From Actinomycetota bacterium (lineage in GTDB: Bacteria > Actinomycetota > Actinomycetes > Nanopelagicales > Nanopelagicaceae): a DNA stretch of 60,316 bases. The stretch spans positions 1-60,316 of the forward strand of contig RGSB01000004.1 of the NCBI GenBank assembly GCA_010032875.1, written 5' to 3'. Positions within the stretch are counted from its first letter, which is position 1; each line of letters begins with the position of its first letter. The notes under the pieces were generated by a model. The model saw only the letters and a program-made list of their open reading frames with translations, was not told where the DNA came from and ran no database searches. A program made the position numbers and the translations under genes. Of this stretch, positions 18,237 to 26,410 are shown one piece after another.

Positions 18237-19217
18237 TTATGAATGGCCATCGAAGAGGCTGGTTACGGAACCATCTTCGAATACCTCTCGAATTGCGCGT
18301 CCGAGTAGCGGCGCAATTGAAAGAACTGTGAGGTTATCAAACTTCTGATCTTCTGAAATTGGAAGAGTATTGGTGATGACAACTTCGCTTGCGCGTGAAT
18401 TCTTAAGGCGTTCAATTGCAGGACCTGAGAGCACTGCGTGCGTAGCGGCGATTATTACTTCTTTAGCGCCTGCTTCAAATAGTGCATCTACTGCTTTTGT
18501 AATTGTGCCTGCTGTGTCAATCATGTCATCAATAACAACGCATGTTTGACCTTCAACATCACCAACGACGCGGCCAGTAATTGATTCATTTGGAATACGT
18601 GGATCGCGTGTTTTATGAATGAAAGCAATTGGGCATCCACCAAGTAAGTCAGACCAGCGTTCTGCAACACGAACACGACCTGAGTCTGGAGAAACAATCG
18701 TTAGACGCGAGCGATCAACTTTTGAGCCAACGTAATCGGCGAGCATTGGAAGTGCGAATAAGTGATCCACCGGACCATCAAAGAATCCCTGAATTTGAGA
18801 AGTATGTAGGTCAACAACCATCAAGCGATCTGCGCCAGCTGCTTTAAATAAATCAGCCATGAGACGTGCAGAAATTGGTTCGCGTCCACGGTGTTTCTTG
18901 TCTTGACGCGCATAACCATAAAACGGTGCAACGACTGTAATTCGCTTTGCAGATGCACGCTTGAGTGCGTCAACCATGATGAGTTGTTCCATAATTTGTT
19001 TATTAACTGGAGCAGAATGACTCTGTAATACGAATGCATCGCATCCGCGAACACTCTCTTCGAAGCGAACAAAGATTTCACCATTTGCAAAGTCATAAGC
19101 AGATGTTGGTGTAATTGGAACACCGAGTTCTTGCGCAACTTCTTCAGCTAACTCAGGAAATCCGCGGCCTGAAAAAAGTCTTAACCGTTTTTCAGATGCC
19201 AGACGGAGTTCGCTCAT
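18237..19217 (-). CDS. prs: ribose-phosphate pyrophosphokinase
   Basis: Makes PRPP from ribose 5-phosphate and ATP for nucleotide, His and Trp synthesis. The 326 residues are full length. Recognisable are the N-terminal fold FSGRGFPELAEEVA, the catalytic flexible-loop region with YARQDKKHRGREPISA (about 100-115), DLHTSQIQGFF (about 139-149) and the PRPP-binding motif VVIDDMIDTAGT (about 224-235). ATG 19217 follows the glmU stop by 5 bases, with AGAGAGG upstream. The glmU-prs-rplY-pth order is conserved in many bacteria. Confidence 0.98.
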   Translation of the reverse strand: MSELRLASEKRLRLFSGRGFPELAEEVAQELGVPITPTSAYDFANGEIFVRFEESVRGCDAFVLQSHSAPVNKQIMEQLIMVDALKRASAKRITVVAPFYGYARQDKKHRGREPISARLMADLFKAAGADRLMVVDLHTSQIQGFFDGPVDHLFALPMLADYVGSKVDRSRLTIVSPDSGRVRVAERWSDLLGGCPIAFIHKTRDPRIPNESITGRVVGDVEGQTCVVIDDMIDTAGTITKAVDALFEAGAKEVIIAATHAVLSGPAIERLKNSRASEVVITNTLPISEDQKFDNLTVLSIAPLLGRAIREVFEDGSVTSLFDGHS

Positions 19218-19222
19218 GGGGC

Positions 19223-20683
19223 TTAGCCTCTCTTATGTCCGTTTTCACTGCCAGTGTGACGCGCTGCTGCTTCGGCAGATTTTGTGCCAGAACGTTTGCG
19301 CAAGACCCAGCCTAAGACATTTCGCTGGCGTGATCGACCAACTCCAATTGCTCCTGGTGGGACATCTTCTGAAATCACAGAACCTGCAGCTGTGTAAGCC
19401 CCATCGCCAATTGTTACTGGTGCAATCAACATTGAATCGCTACCGATACGCACATGGTCGCCAACGATAGTTTCGTGTTTTTCAACGCCATCGTAATTAA
19501 CAAATACAGTTGCGGCGCCGATATTTGTACCTTCGCCAATTTTTGCATCTCCAACGTATGAAAGATGTGGAACTTTCGAGCCATCGCCGACAGTCGAATT
19601 CTTGATTTCAACAAACGCACCAGCCTTGGAGCCAGTTCCCAGAACAGTGCCTTTACGTAAGTATGAATATGGACCAACCTGCGAATCTTTTCCAATAAGT
19701 GCTTCAACGCAGTTGGATTCAATAATACGAGCGCCCTCTAGAACAGTGCACGATTCGAGTGTTGTTCGTGGACCAATGACTGCACCTGACTTAATGGTTG
19801 TGGTGCCAAGAATTGCAGAACCTGGATAAATAGTGACATCGCTTTCGATTGTTGCTGTTGCATCAATCCACGTCGTCGTCGGATCGGTAATTGTCACCCC
19901 GGCTCGCATTAAATCGCTATTAATACGATCGCGTAAATATGCGCCGGATTCGGCAAGTTGCTCGCGATCGTTGACACCTAATGTTTCGACATAATCATCG
20001 ATGAGTGCTGCGGCTACCTCGCCCCCTGCTTGTCGCATGATTTCGAGAACATCAGTTAAATAGAGCTCACCTTGTGCATTGCTTGTGGTGAGTTTGGTGA
20101 TTGCCGATGCCAGTAGTGCACCATCAAAAATGTAAACACCTGAATTAACTTCGAAAACAACCTTTTCAGAATCTGTCGCATCTTTTTCTTCGACAATTCG
20201 AAGAAGTGAACCATCATCTGCACGAATAATGCGCCCATAACCCGTTGGATCTGGGTGCTCCGCTGTCATTACTGAAGCGCTAAAACCACCATTGTGGTGA
20301 AAGGAAATTAATTGCGAGAGTGATTGCGTTGTTAGTAACGGTGTATCTCCAGCCAAAACGAGTACAGAACCTTTAGGAGAAATACCTTGAAGTGCCAATT
20401 GAGTTGCGTGACCGGTGCCGCCACGCTTTTCCTGAAAAACCGTTGTGGCTTTTGGTGAAACTAAAGAGATATGTTCTTCTACTTTTTCGCGACCTGAACC
20501 AACTACTACTCTAATTTCTTTTGGTGAGAGTCCACTAACTGCATGCAATACATGTCCAACTAATGTGCGCCCTGCTATTTCATGTAAAACTTTTGGCAGC
20601 GAAGATTTCATACGCGTTCCTTCGCCCGCGGCAAGGATAATCGCGCACTCAAGTGATGAGTCGGTGCCCTTTGGTGGCGTCAT
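19223..20683 (-). CDS. glmU: bifunctional UDP-GlcNAc pyrophosphorylase / glucosamine-1-phosphate acetyltransferase
   Basis: GlmU makes UDP-GlcNAc for peptidoglycan. The 486 residues have both halves. The uridyltransferase has AIILAAGEGTRMKSSLPKVL (about 14-33) and GDTPLLT. A left-handed beta-helix of hexapeptide repeats follows (from about 250), with LSYVGDAKIGEGTNIGA (about 375-391) carrying acetyltransferase residues. ATG 20683 is separated by one base from the 3' end of tRNA-Gln, and no ribosome site is possible. The mRNA is therefore likely made by cleaving the tRNA off a joint transcript, leaving an almost leaderless message. tRNA-Gln next to glmU is also known in mycobacteria. Confidence 0.97.
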   Translation of the reverse strand: MTPPKGTDSSLECAIILAAGEGTRMKSSLPKVLHEIAGRTLVGHVLHAVSGLSPKEIRVVVGSGREKVEEHISLVSPKATTVFQEKRGGTGHATQLALQGISPKGSVLVLAGDTPLLTTQSLSQLISFHHNGGFSASVMTAEHPDPTGYGRIIRADDGSLLRIVEEKDATDSEKVVFEVNSGVYIFDGALLASAITKLTTSNAQGELYLTDVLEIMRQAGGEVAAALIDDYVETLGVNDREQLAESGAYLRDRINSDLMRAGVTITDPTTTWIDATATIESDVTIYPGSAILGTTTIKSGAVIGPRTTLESCTVLEGARIIESNCVEALIGKDSQVGPYSYLRKGTVLGTGSKAGAFVEIKNSTVGDGSKVPHLSYVGDAKIGEGTNIGAATVFVNYDGVEKHETIVGDHVRIGSDSMLIAPVTIGDGAYTAAGSVISEDVPPGAIGVGRSRQRNVLGWVLRKRSGTKSAEAAARHTGSENGHKRG

Positions 20684-20684
20684 G

Positions 20685-20756
20685 CTCCGCCACCAGGTAT
20701 CGATCCTGGACCCTGGGCTTCAAAGGCCCATGTGCTAGCCACTACACAATGGCGGA
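20685..20756 (-). tRNA. tRNA-Gln (anticodon UUG)
   Basis: A 72-nt cloverleaf: acceptor TCCGCCA/TGGCGGA with discriminator G, D-stem GTGT/GCAC, anticodon stem TGGGC/GCCCA around CTTTGAA (anticodon TTG), and T-stem CCAGG/CCTGG. CCA is not encoded. The discriminator is followed by a single C and then the glmU ATG. Confidence 0.95.
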
Positions 20757-20784
20757 ACCTATATTCTCCCTTATCCGCACTAGT

Positions 20785-20842
20785 ACTTTCGACCACTAAA
20801 GTTGCCTCACGCGAGAAATTTTAATAAATACTTTTAGAAAGT
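20785..20842 (+). promoter_or_regulatory. two ACTTT...AAAGT inverted repeats upstream of the marR-like gene
   Basis: ACTTT-N8-AAAGT at 20785-20802 and ACTTT-N3-AAAGT at 20830-20842 flank an AT-rich stretch (20817-20829) that could contain the promoter. They are candidate autoregulatory sites for the adjacent MarR-type protein. The two spacers differ, so a shared operator is not certain. Confidence 0.3.
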
Positions 20843-20851
20843 GGGGCGAAA

Positions 20852-21340
20852 ATGCGTGATGAAGTAGACCGCCTCATCGCCGCCTGGAAGGCACAGCGTC
20901 CTGATCTGGATTTGTCACCACTCGGAGTCCTCAGCCGCATAACAAGAATTTCGCGTCACTTAGATATTGAAAGACGAAATGCATTCGCAGATTTAGATAC
21001 ATGGGGATTCGATGTACTCGCATCGCTTCGTCGAGCTGGTGCTCCGTATCAACTTTCACCAAGTCAATTAATGCAAGAAACACTTGTGACAAGCGGAACG
21101 ATGACAAATCGTTTAGATCGACTAGAAGAACTCGAGTTAATTACAAGAAAGCAAGATCCAACTGATGGTCGTGGTTCTTTAGTGACCCTCACAAAAGCTG
21201 GCGTACGCGCTGTTGATACAGCGATGGAAGAGTTACTGGGGCGTGAAAGAAATTTCTTAGCGCCTTTATCAAGTGATGAAAAGAAAGAGCTTGCTCGATT
21301 GCTCAGCTTAATTGCAGCGCAATTCGAAGATGAAATTTAA
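20852..21340 (+). CDS. MarR family transcriptional regulator
   Basis: The 162-residue winged-helix dimeric regulator shows a helix-turn-helix around YQLSPSQLMQETLVTSGTMT (about 66-85), the recognition helix TMTNRLDRLEELELI (about 83-97) and the wing DPTDGRGSLVTLT (about 102-114), all typical of MarR. The N- and C-terminal helices form the dimer interface in this family. ATG 20852 has a GGGG-type ribosome site. Its 3' end overlaps convergent ispE by 4 bases, so no obvious target operon lies downstream. Two inverted repeats upstream suggest autoregulation. The ligand cannot be read from sequence. Confidence 0.88.
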   Translation: MRDEVDRLIAAWKAQRPDLDLSPLGVLSRITRISRHLDIERRNAFADLDTWGFDVLASLRRAGAPYQLSPSQLMQETLVTSGTMTNRLDRLEELELITRKQDPTDGRGSLVTLTKAGVRAVDTAMEELLGRERNFLAPLSSDEKKELARLLSLIAAQFEDEI

Positions 21341-22257
21341 TGTGACTCAATAACTTTGGCGCCATGAACGGGGCCAAATGCTCGAGTTACGCTACCAACA
21401 ACTCCCGATGTGCTTAATGCAACTGCTAAATCCAAACCATGCTCTTCATCAGATACTAAGAATGCAACCGTTGGACCAGAACCAGAAACTATTGCTCCGA
21501 GCGCTCCGTATTCTTGGCCAACATCAAGAATCAATCGAAGTGCAGGTCTTAGTGAACATGCCGCGGGCTGCAAATCATTTATTAATAAATTACCGACTGC
21601 CTTGGGATCTGCGGCTAATAATGCTTGCATTAGCGCATCGCTAATTTGTGGATCGCTAATCTCTAACCCCTGACGCAATCGGTCGCATTCGTTATATACC
21701 GCTGGTGTTGAAAGTCCAACACTGGAAAGTGCTAAAACCCAGTGGTAAGTACCACGCGATAGCGCTGCGGTGAGTTGATCGCCTCTGCCTTGTCCAATTG
21801 CGGTTCCACCACTTAGTAAGAACGGAACATCACTGCCTAATTGGGAAGCAATCTCATGCATCTCTTCACGAGTCATATCAAGGCTGTACAACTCATCAAT
21901 CGCAACTATTGCGGCAGCAGCATCTGCACTTCCGCCAGCCATACCGCCGGCAACGGGGATAGATTTCTTTATTTCGATATGTGCATCTATATCGATTTCA
22001 AATTTTGTTGCAATAAGTTCGGCAGCTTTAACTACCAAGTTCGAAGCATCCGTGGGAACACCATGAATTTGATCCCCCGAAACGCTCAGATTTATTCCAC
22101 TTCCTTGTTCAGCAATCCTGACGATTACATCATCAAATATTGAAATTGCTTGAAAGACAGTAACAAGTTGGTGATAGCCATCAGATTCACGGGGACCCAC
22201 AGAGAGTTGCAGATTAACTTTTGCAGGCACTCGTACAGTTACGGATTTGATTGGCAC
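21337..22257 (-). CDS. ispE: 4-diphosphocytidyl-2-C-methyl-D-erythritol kinase
   Basis: IspE is the ATP-dependent kinase of the MEP isoprenoid pathway, needed among other things for the retinal and carotenoid precursors a rhodopsin host requires. The 306 residues are a GHMP kinase: VRVPAKVNLQLSVGPRESDGYH (Lys and Asp-containing N-terminus, split here at about 8-29), ATP motif PVAGGMAGGSADAAA (about 96-110), and C-terminal GAIVSGSGPTVAFL. The start is GTG 22257, one base after the rsmA stop. rsmA-ispE order is standard in Actinobacteria. Confidence 0.96.
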   Translation of the reverse strand: MPIKSVTVRVPAKVNLQLSVGPRESDGYHQLVTVFQAISIFDDVIVRIAEQGSGINLSVSGDQIHGVPTDASNLVVKAAELIATKFEIDIDAHIEIKKSIPVAGGMAGGSADAAAAIVAIDELYSLDMTREEMHEIASQLGSDVPFLLSGGTAIGQGRGDQLTAALSRGTYHWVLALSSVGLSTPAVYNECDRLRQGLEISDPQISDALMQALLAADPKAVGNLLINDLQPAACSLRPALRLILDVGQEYGALGAIVSGSGPTVAFLVSDEEHGLDLAVALSTSGVVGSVTRAFGPVHGAKVIESH

Positions 22258-22258
22258 G

Positions 22259-23092
22259 TTAAAACCCTATTCGTGCAATTGTGCAAAAATCATTAACTAA
22301 GAGAGATTCGCCTCGAAGTGTCGGATCGATGCCTGCGTCACTCAGAATTTTTTCGGCTGCCGCTGATGAGCCATAAATACTGGACAGTGCGGAGCGCAAC
22401 ATTTTTCTACGTTGGGCAAAAGCTGCATCAATTATCGCGAATACTTTCTTGCGTAGCTCTTCATCTCCTAAAGGTTGGTGGCGAGTAAATGCAACTAATT
22501 TTGAATCCACTCCAGGTACGGGCCAAAAAATGGAGCGCGATACCGAACCTGCTCCCTGCAAATCCGCCCACCATGCAGCTTTAACAGAAGGAATTCCATA
22601 TTCTTTCGAACCAGGTTTTGCCGACAACCGATCTGCGACTTCGGCTTGCACCATAACAACTCCAGATTTCAGAGTGGGAAATTTTTCTAGCATATGTAGC
22701 AGCACAGGAACTGAGACGTTGTACGGCAAATTTGCGACCAACACCGTTGGAGACTCTGGCAAAGTTTGCAAATTTAAGGCATCTTCATGGATAACTCTAA
22801 AAGTTGCTGAGCTTTGATTATTTTCTTGCACAGTTTGTGGCAATCGCTCTGCCAAACGTTGATCAATTTCTACCGCAATAACAGATTGTGCTTCTTCCAA
22901 TAACGCAAGTGTCAGTGAACCCAACCCAGGTCCTATTTCTAGGGCAACGTCGGAACTTGTAACCCCTGCTATTCGCACAATTTTTCTACAAACATTTGCA
23001 TCAATAACAAAATTTTGACCAAGTGATTTTGCAGGTTTAATTCCTAATTCCTCTGCCAATTCACGTATCTGTGCGGCTCCAAGTAATGTCAT
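22259..23092 (-). CDS. rsmA: 16S rRNA (adenine1518-N6/adenine1519-N6)-dimethyltransferase
   Basis: RsmA/KsgA dimethylates two adenines in the 3' terminal loop of 16S rRNA during 30S maturation. The 277 residues show GQNFVIDANVCRKIV (about 25-39), SAM motif I ALEIGPGLGSLTLAL (about 50-64) and catalytic motif IV VANLPYNVSVPVLLHM (about 117-132, NLPY). The C-terminal helical domain contains FAQRRKMLRSAL. It overlaps tatD by 4 bases upstream and adjoins ispE downstream. Confidence 0.96.
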   Translation of the reverse strand: MTLLGAAQIRELAEELGIKPAKSLGQNFVIDANVCRKIVRIAGVTSSDVALEIGPGLGSLTLALLEEAQSVIAVEIDQRLAERLPQTVQENNQSSATFRVIHEDALNLQTLPESPTVLVANLPYNVSVPVLLHMLEKFPTLKSGVVMVQAEVADRLSAKPGSKEYGIPSVKAAWWADLQGAGSVSRSIFWPVPGVDSKLVAFTRHQPLGDEELRKKVFAIIDAAFAQRRKMLRSALSSIYGSSAAAEKILSDAGIDPTLRGESLLVNDFCTIARIGF

Positions 23093-23946
23093 GCAAATGA
23101 ACCAAAGATGCGTTCTGCGTTATTACTCAAAATTGTTGCGAGTTCAGAATCGCTGACATTTCTCTCATCTGCCATTGCTCTTACGATGTTTGCAATTTGG
23201 GCAGGAGTATTTAGAGCACCGCGATGAGGAGTCGGAGCTAAGAATGGCGAATCGGTTTCGACCAACAATTGATCAGCTGGAACAATCTTTACAGCTTCGC
23301 GTAATTGCGGTGCATTTTTAAATGTCAGAGTGCCTGCAAAAGAGAGAATATATCCGCGTTCAACACATATCTTCGCCATCGCTAAATCACCGGAAAAACA
23401 GTGAAAGATGGTTTTTTCTGGCGCTCCTACTTCAAGCAAAACAGAGAGAACATCCTCGTGAGAATCACGATCGTGAATAACGAGTGCTTTGTTATGTTTT
23501 TTTGCTAATTCAATATGCCATTTAAATGACTCTTGCTGTCTCTTACGTAGCTCTGGCGGAGTTCGAAAATAATCTAAACCTGTTTCGCCAATTGCTCTCA
23601 CGCGTGGATGTTCGGCTAGTTTGGCAATAATCGACCAATCATGTTCGAGGTCTTCTACGACTGGTGCTTCGTTTGGATGTAACGCAACTGCTGCAAGAAC
23701 TCGACCTTTCCAATGATCAGCTGCATCCACGCACCATTGTGATTGTTCGGCGGAATAACCAACTTGCACAACACGATCTATTCCAGCATCGCGAGCATCA
23801 TCTAAAACCTTTCGCACTTCTTCTGAATCTGGTGCCGCATTGGTAACAATTTCTAAATGTGCATGTGCATCAACAGTTGGAACGGGTAGTGCATCGGGTT
23901 GTGGTGCGGGAATGCGATCAAGGTCGCGATTATGACGATCTGCCAC
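23089..23946 (-). CDS. tatD: TatD family metal-dependent deoxyribonuclease
   Basis: TatD proteins are TIM-barrel metallohydrolases with 3'-5' exonuclease activity. The 285 residues show metal motif VDAHAHLE (about 26-33), AIGETGLDYF (about 117-126, metal Glu), a VIHDRDSHED segment, FHCFSGD and the ETDSPFLAPTPHRG block (about 231-244, metal Asp). The start is GTG 23946, 5 bases after the metG stop. The preceding 25 residues (PAPQPDALPVPT) form an N-terminal extension before the barrel. The rsmI-metG-tatD-rsmA-ispE run is a conserved actinobacterial block. Confidence 0.93.
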   Translation of the reverse strand: MADRHNRDLDRIPAPQPDALPVPTVDAHAHLEIVTNAAPDSEEVRKVLDDARDAGIDRVVQVGYSAEQSQWCVDAADHWKGRVLAAVALHPNEAPVVEDLEHDWSIIAKLAEHPRVRAIGETGLDYFRTPPELRKRQQESFKWHIELAKKHNKALVIHDRDSHEDVLSVLLEVGAPEKTIFHCFSGDLAMAKICVERGYILSFAGTLTFKNAPQLREAVKIVPADQLLVETDSPFLAPTPHRGALNTPAQIANIVRAMADERNVSDSELATILSNNAERIFGSFA

Positions 23947-23951
23947 AGAAG

Positions 23952-25529
23952 TTACTCGGCAGATTCAAGACGTGGAAACAAAACAGGAGTCTTGGTAACG
24001 CGAGCACCTGCAGGTAGTTGACCCCACTTTGCAACGGATGAAATCTTTTGTGAACCTAATGTGCCAAGAACTTCCTGCGCACCGAGACTTTGCCACAAAA
24101 TTTCACATGTTGTTGGCATTACAGAGTTCAGCAAAACAGCAAGTGCTCGAAGTGATTCTGCTGTGTTGTATAGAACTTCTTCTAGGATCACTTTGTTAGC
24201 TGGATCTTTTGCAAGAATCCATGGTTCTTTTTCTGTGACATAGCCATTTACTCGTTTGCAAAAATCCATAATTGCATTGATTCCACCTTGGAAATCAAGT
24301 GCACACATTGCCTCATCTGCCTTTGTTGCGGCAATAGAAAGTGCTTCCTCCAGTGATTTGTCATGAGCAACTTGAGGAAGAATTCCATCGCAGTACTTTT
24401 CAATCATTGCAGCAAGACGCGATGCTAGGTTTCCAAAATCATTTGCTAACTCACTTGTGTAACGAGCACTCATGTCTTCCCAGGAAAAAGATCCATCAGA
24501 ACCGAATGGAATTGCTCGCAGGAAGTAATATCTAAATGCATCCACGCCAAAGTGATCTGTAATATCTCTCGGAGCTATTCCGGTTAGTTTGCTCTTACTC
24601 ATTTTCTCGCCACCGACAAGGAGCCAGCCGTGCGCAAAAACTTTCTTAGGGACCGCAAGTCCTGCCGCCATTAACATCGCTGGCCAAATAACTGCGTGAA
24701 AACGAAGAATATCTTTCCCAACTAAATGAACATCTGCTGGCCATGTTTGTGCAAACTTCTTACCGCCATCTGTTTCTGGAGCATCCGTGAGGCCAACAGC
24801 GGTTGCGTAATTTAATAATGCATCAAACCAAACATAAACAACTTGCTTGGTATCCCAAGGAACAGGGATTCCCCAATCAAATGTAGAGCGTGAAATTGAG
24901 AGATCAGAAACTCCACCTTCGAGGAATGAAAGAACTTCGTTACGAGCACTCTCTGGTTGGCATGCATCTGGATTCTTTTTATAGTGCTCAATAAGAGGCG
25001 CTGCAAAATCTGACAGTTTAAAAAACCAATTTTCTTCATTAACTAATTCGATTGGTTTGCTGTGAATCGGGCATAGCTTTTCGCCATCACCGTCAATTAA
25101 ATCTCCAGGAAGTTTAAATTCTTCACAACCAACGCAATAAGGACCTTCGTATTTTCCGGAATAAATATGACCAGAATCTTTTAATCCTTGCAGAAATTTC
25201 TGTACTCGTTCAGTGTGACGTTTTTCGGTCGTGCGAATAAAGTCATCATTTGCAATATTTAAGGCTTCCCAATTTGGTTTCCAAGATTCTGCGACCAATC
25301 GATCGACCCAAGCTTGTGGAGCAACGTTATTTTGTTCAGCGGTGCGCATAACTTTTTGTCCATGCTCATCGGTTCCGGTTAAAAACCAGACAGATTCTCC
25401 ACGTTGGCGATGCCAGCGAGTCAAAACATCTCCAGCAACAGTTGTATATGCATGACCAATATGTGGCGCGTCATTTACATAGTAAATAGGAGTAGTGAGA
25501 TAGAAGGATTTATCGCTCACGTTGCTCAT
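23952..25529 (-). CDS. metG: methionyl-tRNA synthetase
   Basis: Class I synthetase of 525 residues. The HIGH signature is NDAPHIGHAYT (about 19-29) and the KMSKS loop is GGEKMSKSKLTGI (about 308-320). The insertion has one visible C-x-x-C pair (YCVGCEEF, with a second CPIHS), a zinc knuckle of reduced type. The C-terminal anticodon-binding helical domain (about 370-500) is present, and no C-terminal tRNA-binding (Trbp111-like) extension exists. The start overlaps the rsmI stop by 4 bases. Confidence 0.97.
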   Translation of the reverse strand: MSNVSDKSFYLTTPIYYVNDAPHIGHAYTTVAGDVLTRWHRQRGESVWFLTGTDEHGQKVMRTAEQNNVAPQAWVDRLVAESWKPNWEALNIANDDFIRTTEKRHTERVQKFLQGLKDSGHIYSGKYEGPYCVGCEEFKLPGDLIDGDGEKLCPIHSKPIELVNEENWFFKLSDFAAPLIEHYKKNPDACQPESARNEVLSFLEGGVSDLSISRSTFDWGIPVPWDTKQVVYVWFDALLNYATAVGLTDAPETDGGKKFAQTWPADVHLVGKDILRFHAVIWPAMLMAAGLAVPKKVFAHGWLLVGGEKMSKSKLTGIAPRDITDHFGVDAFRYYFLRAIPFGSDGSFSWEDMSARYTSELANDFGNLASRLAAMIEKYCDGILPQVAHDKSLEEALSIAATKADEAMCALDFQGGINAIMDFCKRVNGYVTEKEPWILAKDPANKVILEEVLYNTAESLRALAVLLNSVMPTTCEILWQSLGAQEVLGTLGSQKISSVAKWGQLPAGARVTKTPVLFPRLESAE

Positions 25530-26368
25530 TTGCCTATCTTATTAGCATCTACAACAGCGGCATAAACCGAACGCTTAGGAAGTGAAAATTCTTCAGCCAC
25601 AGCAGCAATTGCACCCTTGCGATCCATGCCTGCTGATTCAAATTCTTGAACGCGAGCAACCATCGCTTCTGTTGTTACGGATTTTGCATCTGTTGTAGCG
25701 CCCGCAATTACGAGAGTTATTTCACCCAGTACTTCATTCTTCTGACTCCACTCAAGCAATTGAGATAAGTCACCTCGAATGGTTTGTTCGTAATGTTTTG
25801 TCATCTCTCGACAAATTGCTGCCTTGCGCTCTGAACCAAAAGTTGCGATTGCGTCAACAAGGGATTCTTCTAGGCGATGTGGTGCTTCAAAAAATACAAG
25901 TGTGCGTTCATCGAATCGAAGAGACTCATAAAATTTTTGGCGCGCACCAGATGTCCGCGGAGGAAATCCATCAAATGAAAAACGATCCGTTGGTAAACCA
26001 GATAATGCAACTGCCATGGTGACAGCAGATGGTCCAGGCAGGACTTGAAGTGCAATGTTTTCAGCAGATGCATCTCGCGCTAATCGAAAACCAGGATCGC
26101 TAATAGTTGGCATTCCTGCATCACTAACAACCAAGACATTTTTGCCGATTCTTAATAACTCCAAAATTTCTTGGGTGCGTTCTTCTTCATTTCCGTCAAA
26201 AAAAGAAATTACCTTGCCAACAAAGCTCACGCCTAAATCAGAAGCTAATCGATGAAAACGGCGGGAATCTTCTGCGGCAATAACATCAGCTGTCGCGATT
26301 GCTTCTATAAGGCGTGCTGATGCATCCTTGGGGTTACCAAGAGGAGTTGCAGCCAATATCAATGCCAT
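25526..26368 (-). CDS. rsmI: 16S rRNA (cytidine1402-2'-O)-methyltransferase
   Basis: RsmI 2'-O-methylates C1402 in the ribosomal P site. The 280-residue tetrapyrrole-methylase fold protein has ATPLGNPKDASARLIEAI (about 6-23), AAEDSRR, SDAGMPTISDPGFRLARDA (about 82-100) and the ALSGLPTDRFSFDGF region. ATG 26368 has no ribosome site. A GATGAT hexamer lies 6 bases upstream, suggesting a leaderless mRNA. The pmt gene starts only 42 bases away on the other strand. Confidence 0.95.
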   Translation of the reverse strand: MALILAATPLGNPKDASARLIEAIATADVIAAEDSRRFHRLASDLGVSFVGKVISFFDGNEEERTQEILELLRIGKNVLVVSDAGMPTISDPGFRLARDASAENIALQVLPGPSAVTMAVALSGLPTDRFSFDGFPPRTSGARQKFYESLRFDERTLVFFEAPHRLEESLVDAIATFGSERKAAICREMTKHYEQTIRGDLSQLLEWSQKNEVLGEITLVIAGATTDAKSVTTEAMVARVQEFESAGMDRKGAIAAVAEEFSLPKRSVYAAVVDANKIGK

Positions 26369-26374
26369 GGCGTA

Positions 26375-26380
26375 ATCATC
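26375..26380 (-). promoter_or_regulatory. -10 box of a probable leaderless promoter (rsmI)
   Basis: GATGAT on the minus strand, six bases (TACGCC), then ATG 26368. The same xATGAT form occurs before ppc. Confidence 0.35.
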
Positions 26381-26398
26381 TCAGTAATTCTGCTCAGA

Positions 26399-26404
26399 TA
26401 CGCT
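26399..26404 (+). promoter_or_regulatory. -10 box of a probable leaderless promoter (pmt)
   Basis: TACGCT, six bases (ATCTCT), then GTG 26411. The gene has no ribosome site. Two back-to-back promoters thus share 42 bases with rsmI. Confidence 0.5.
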
Positions 26405-26410
26405 ATCTCT

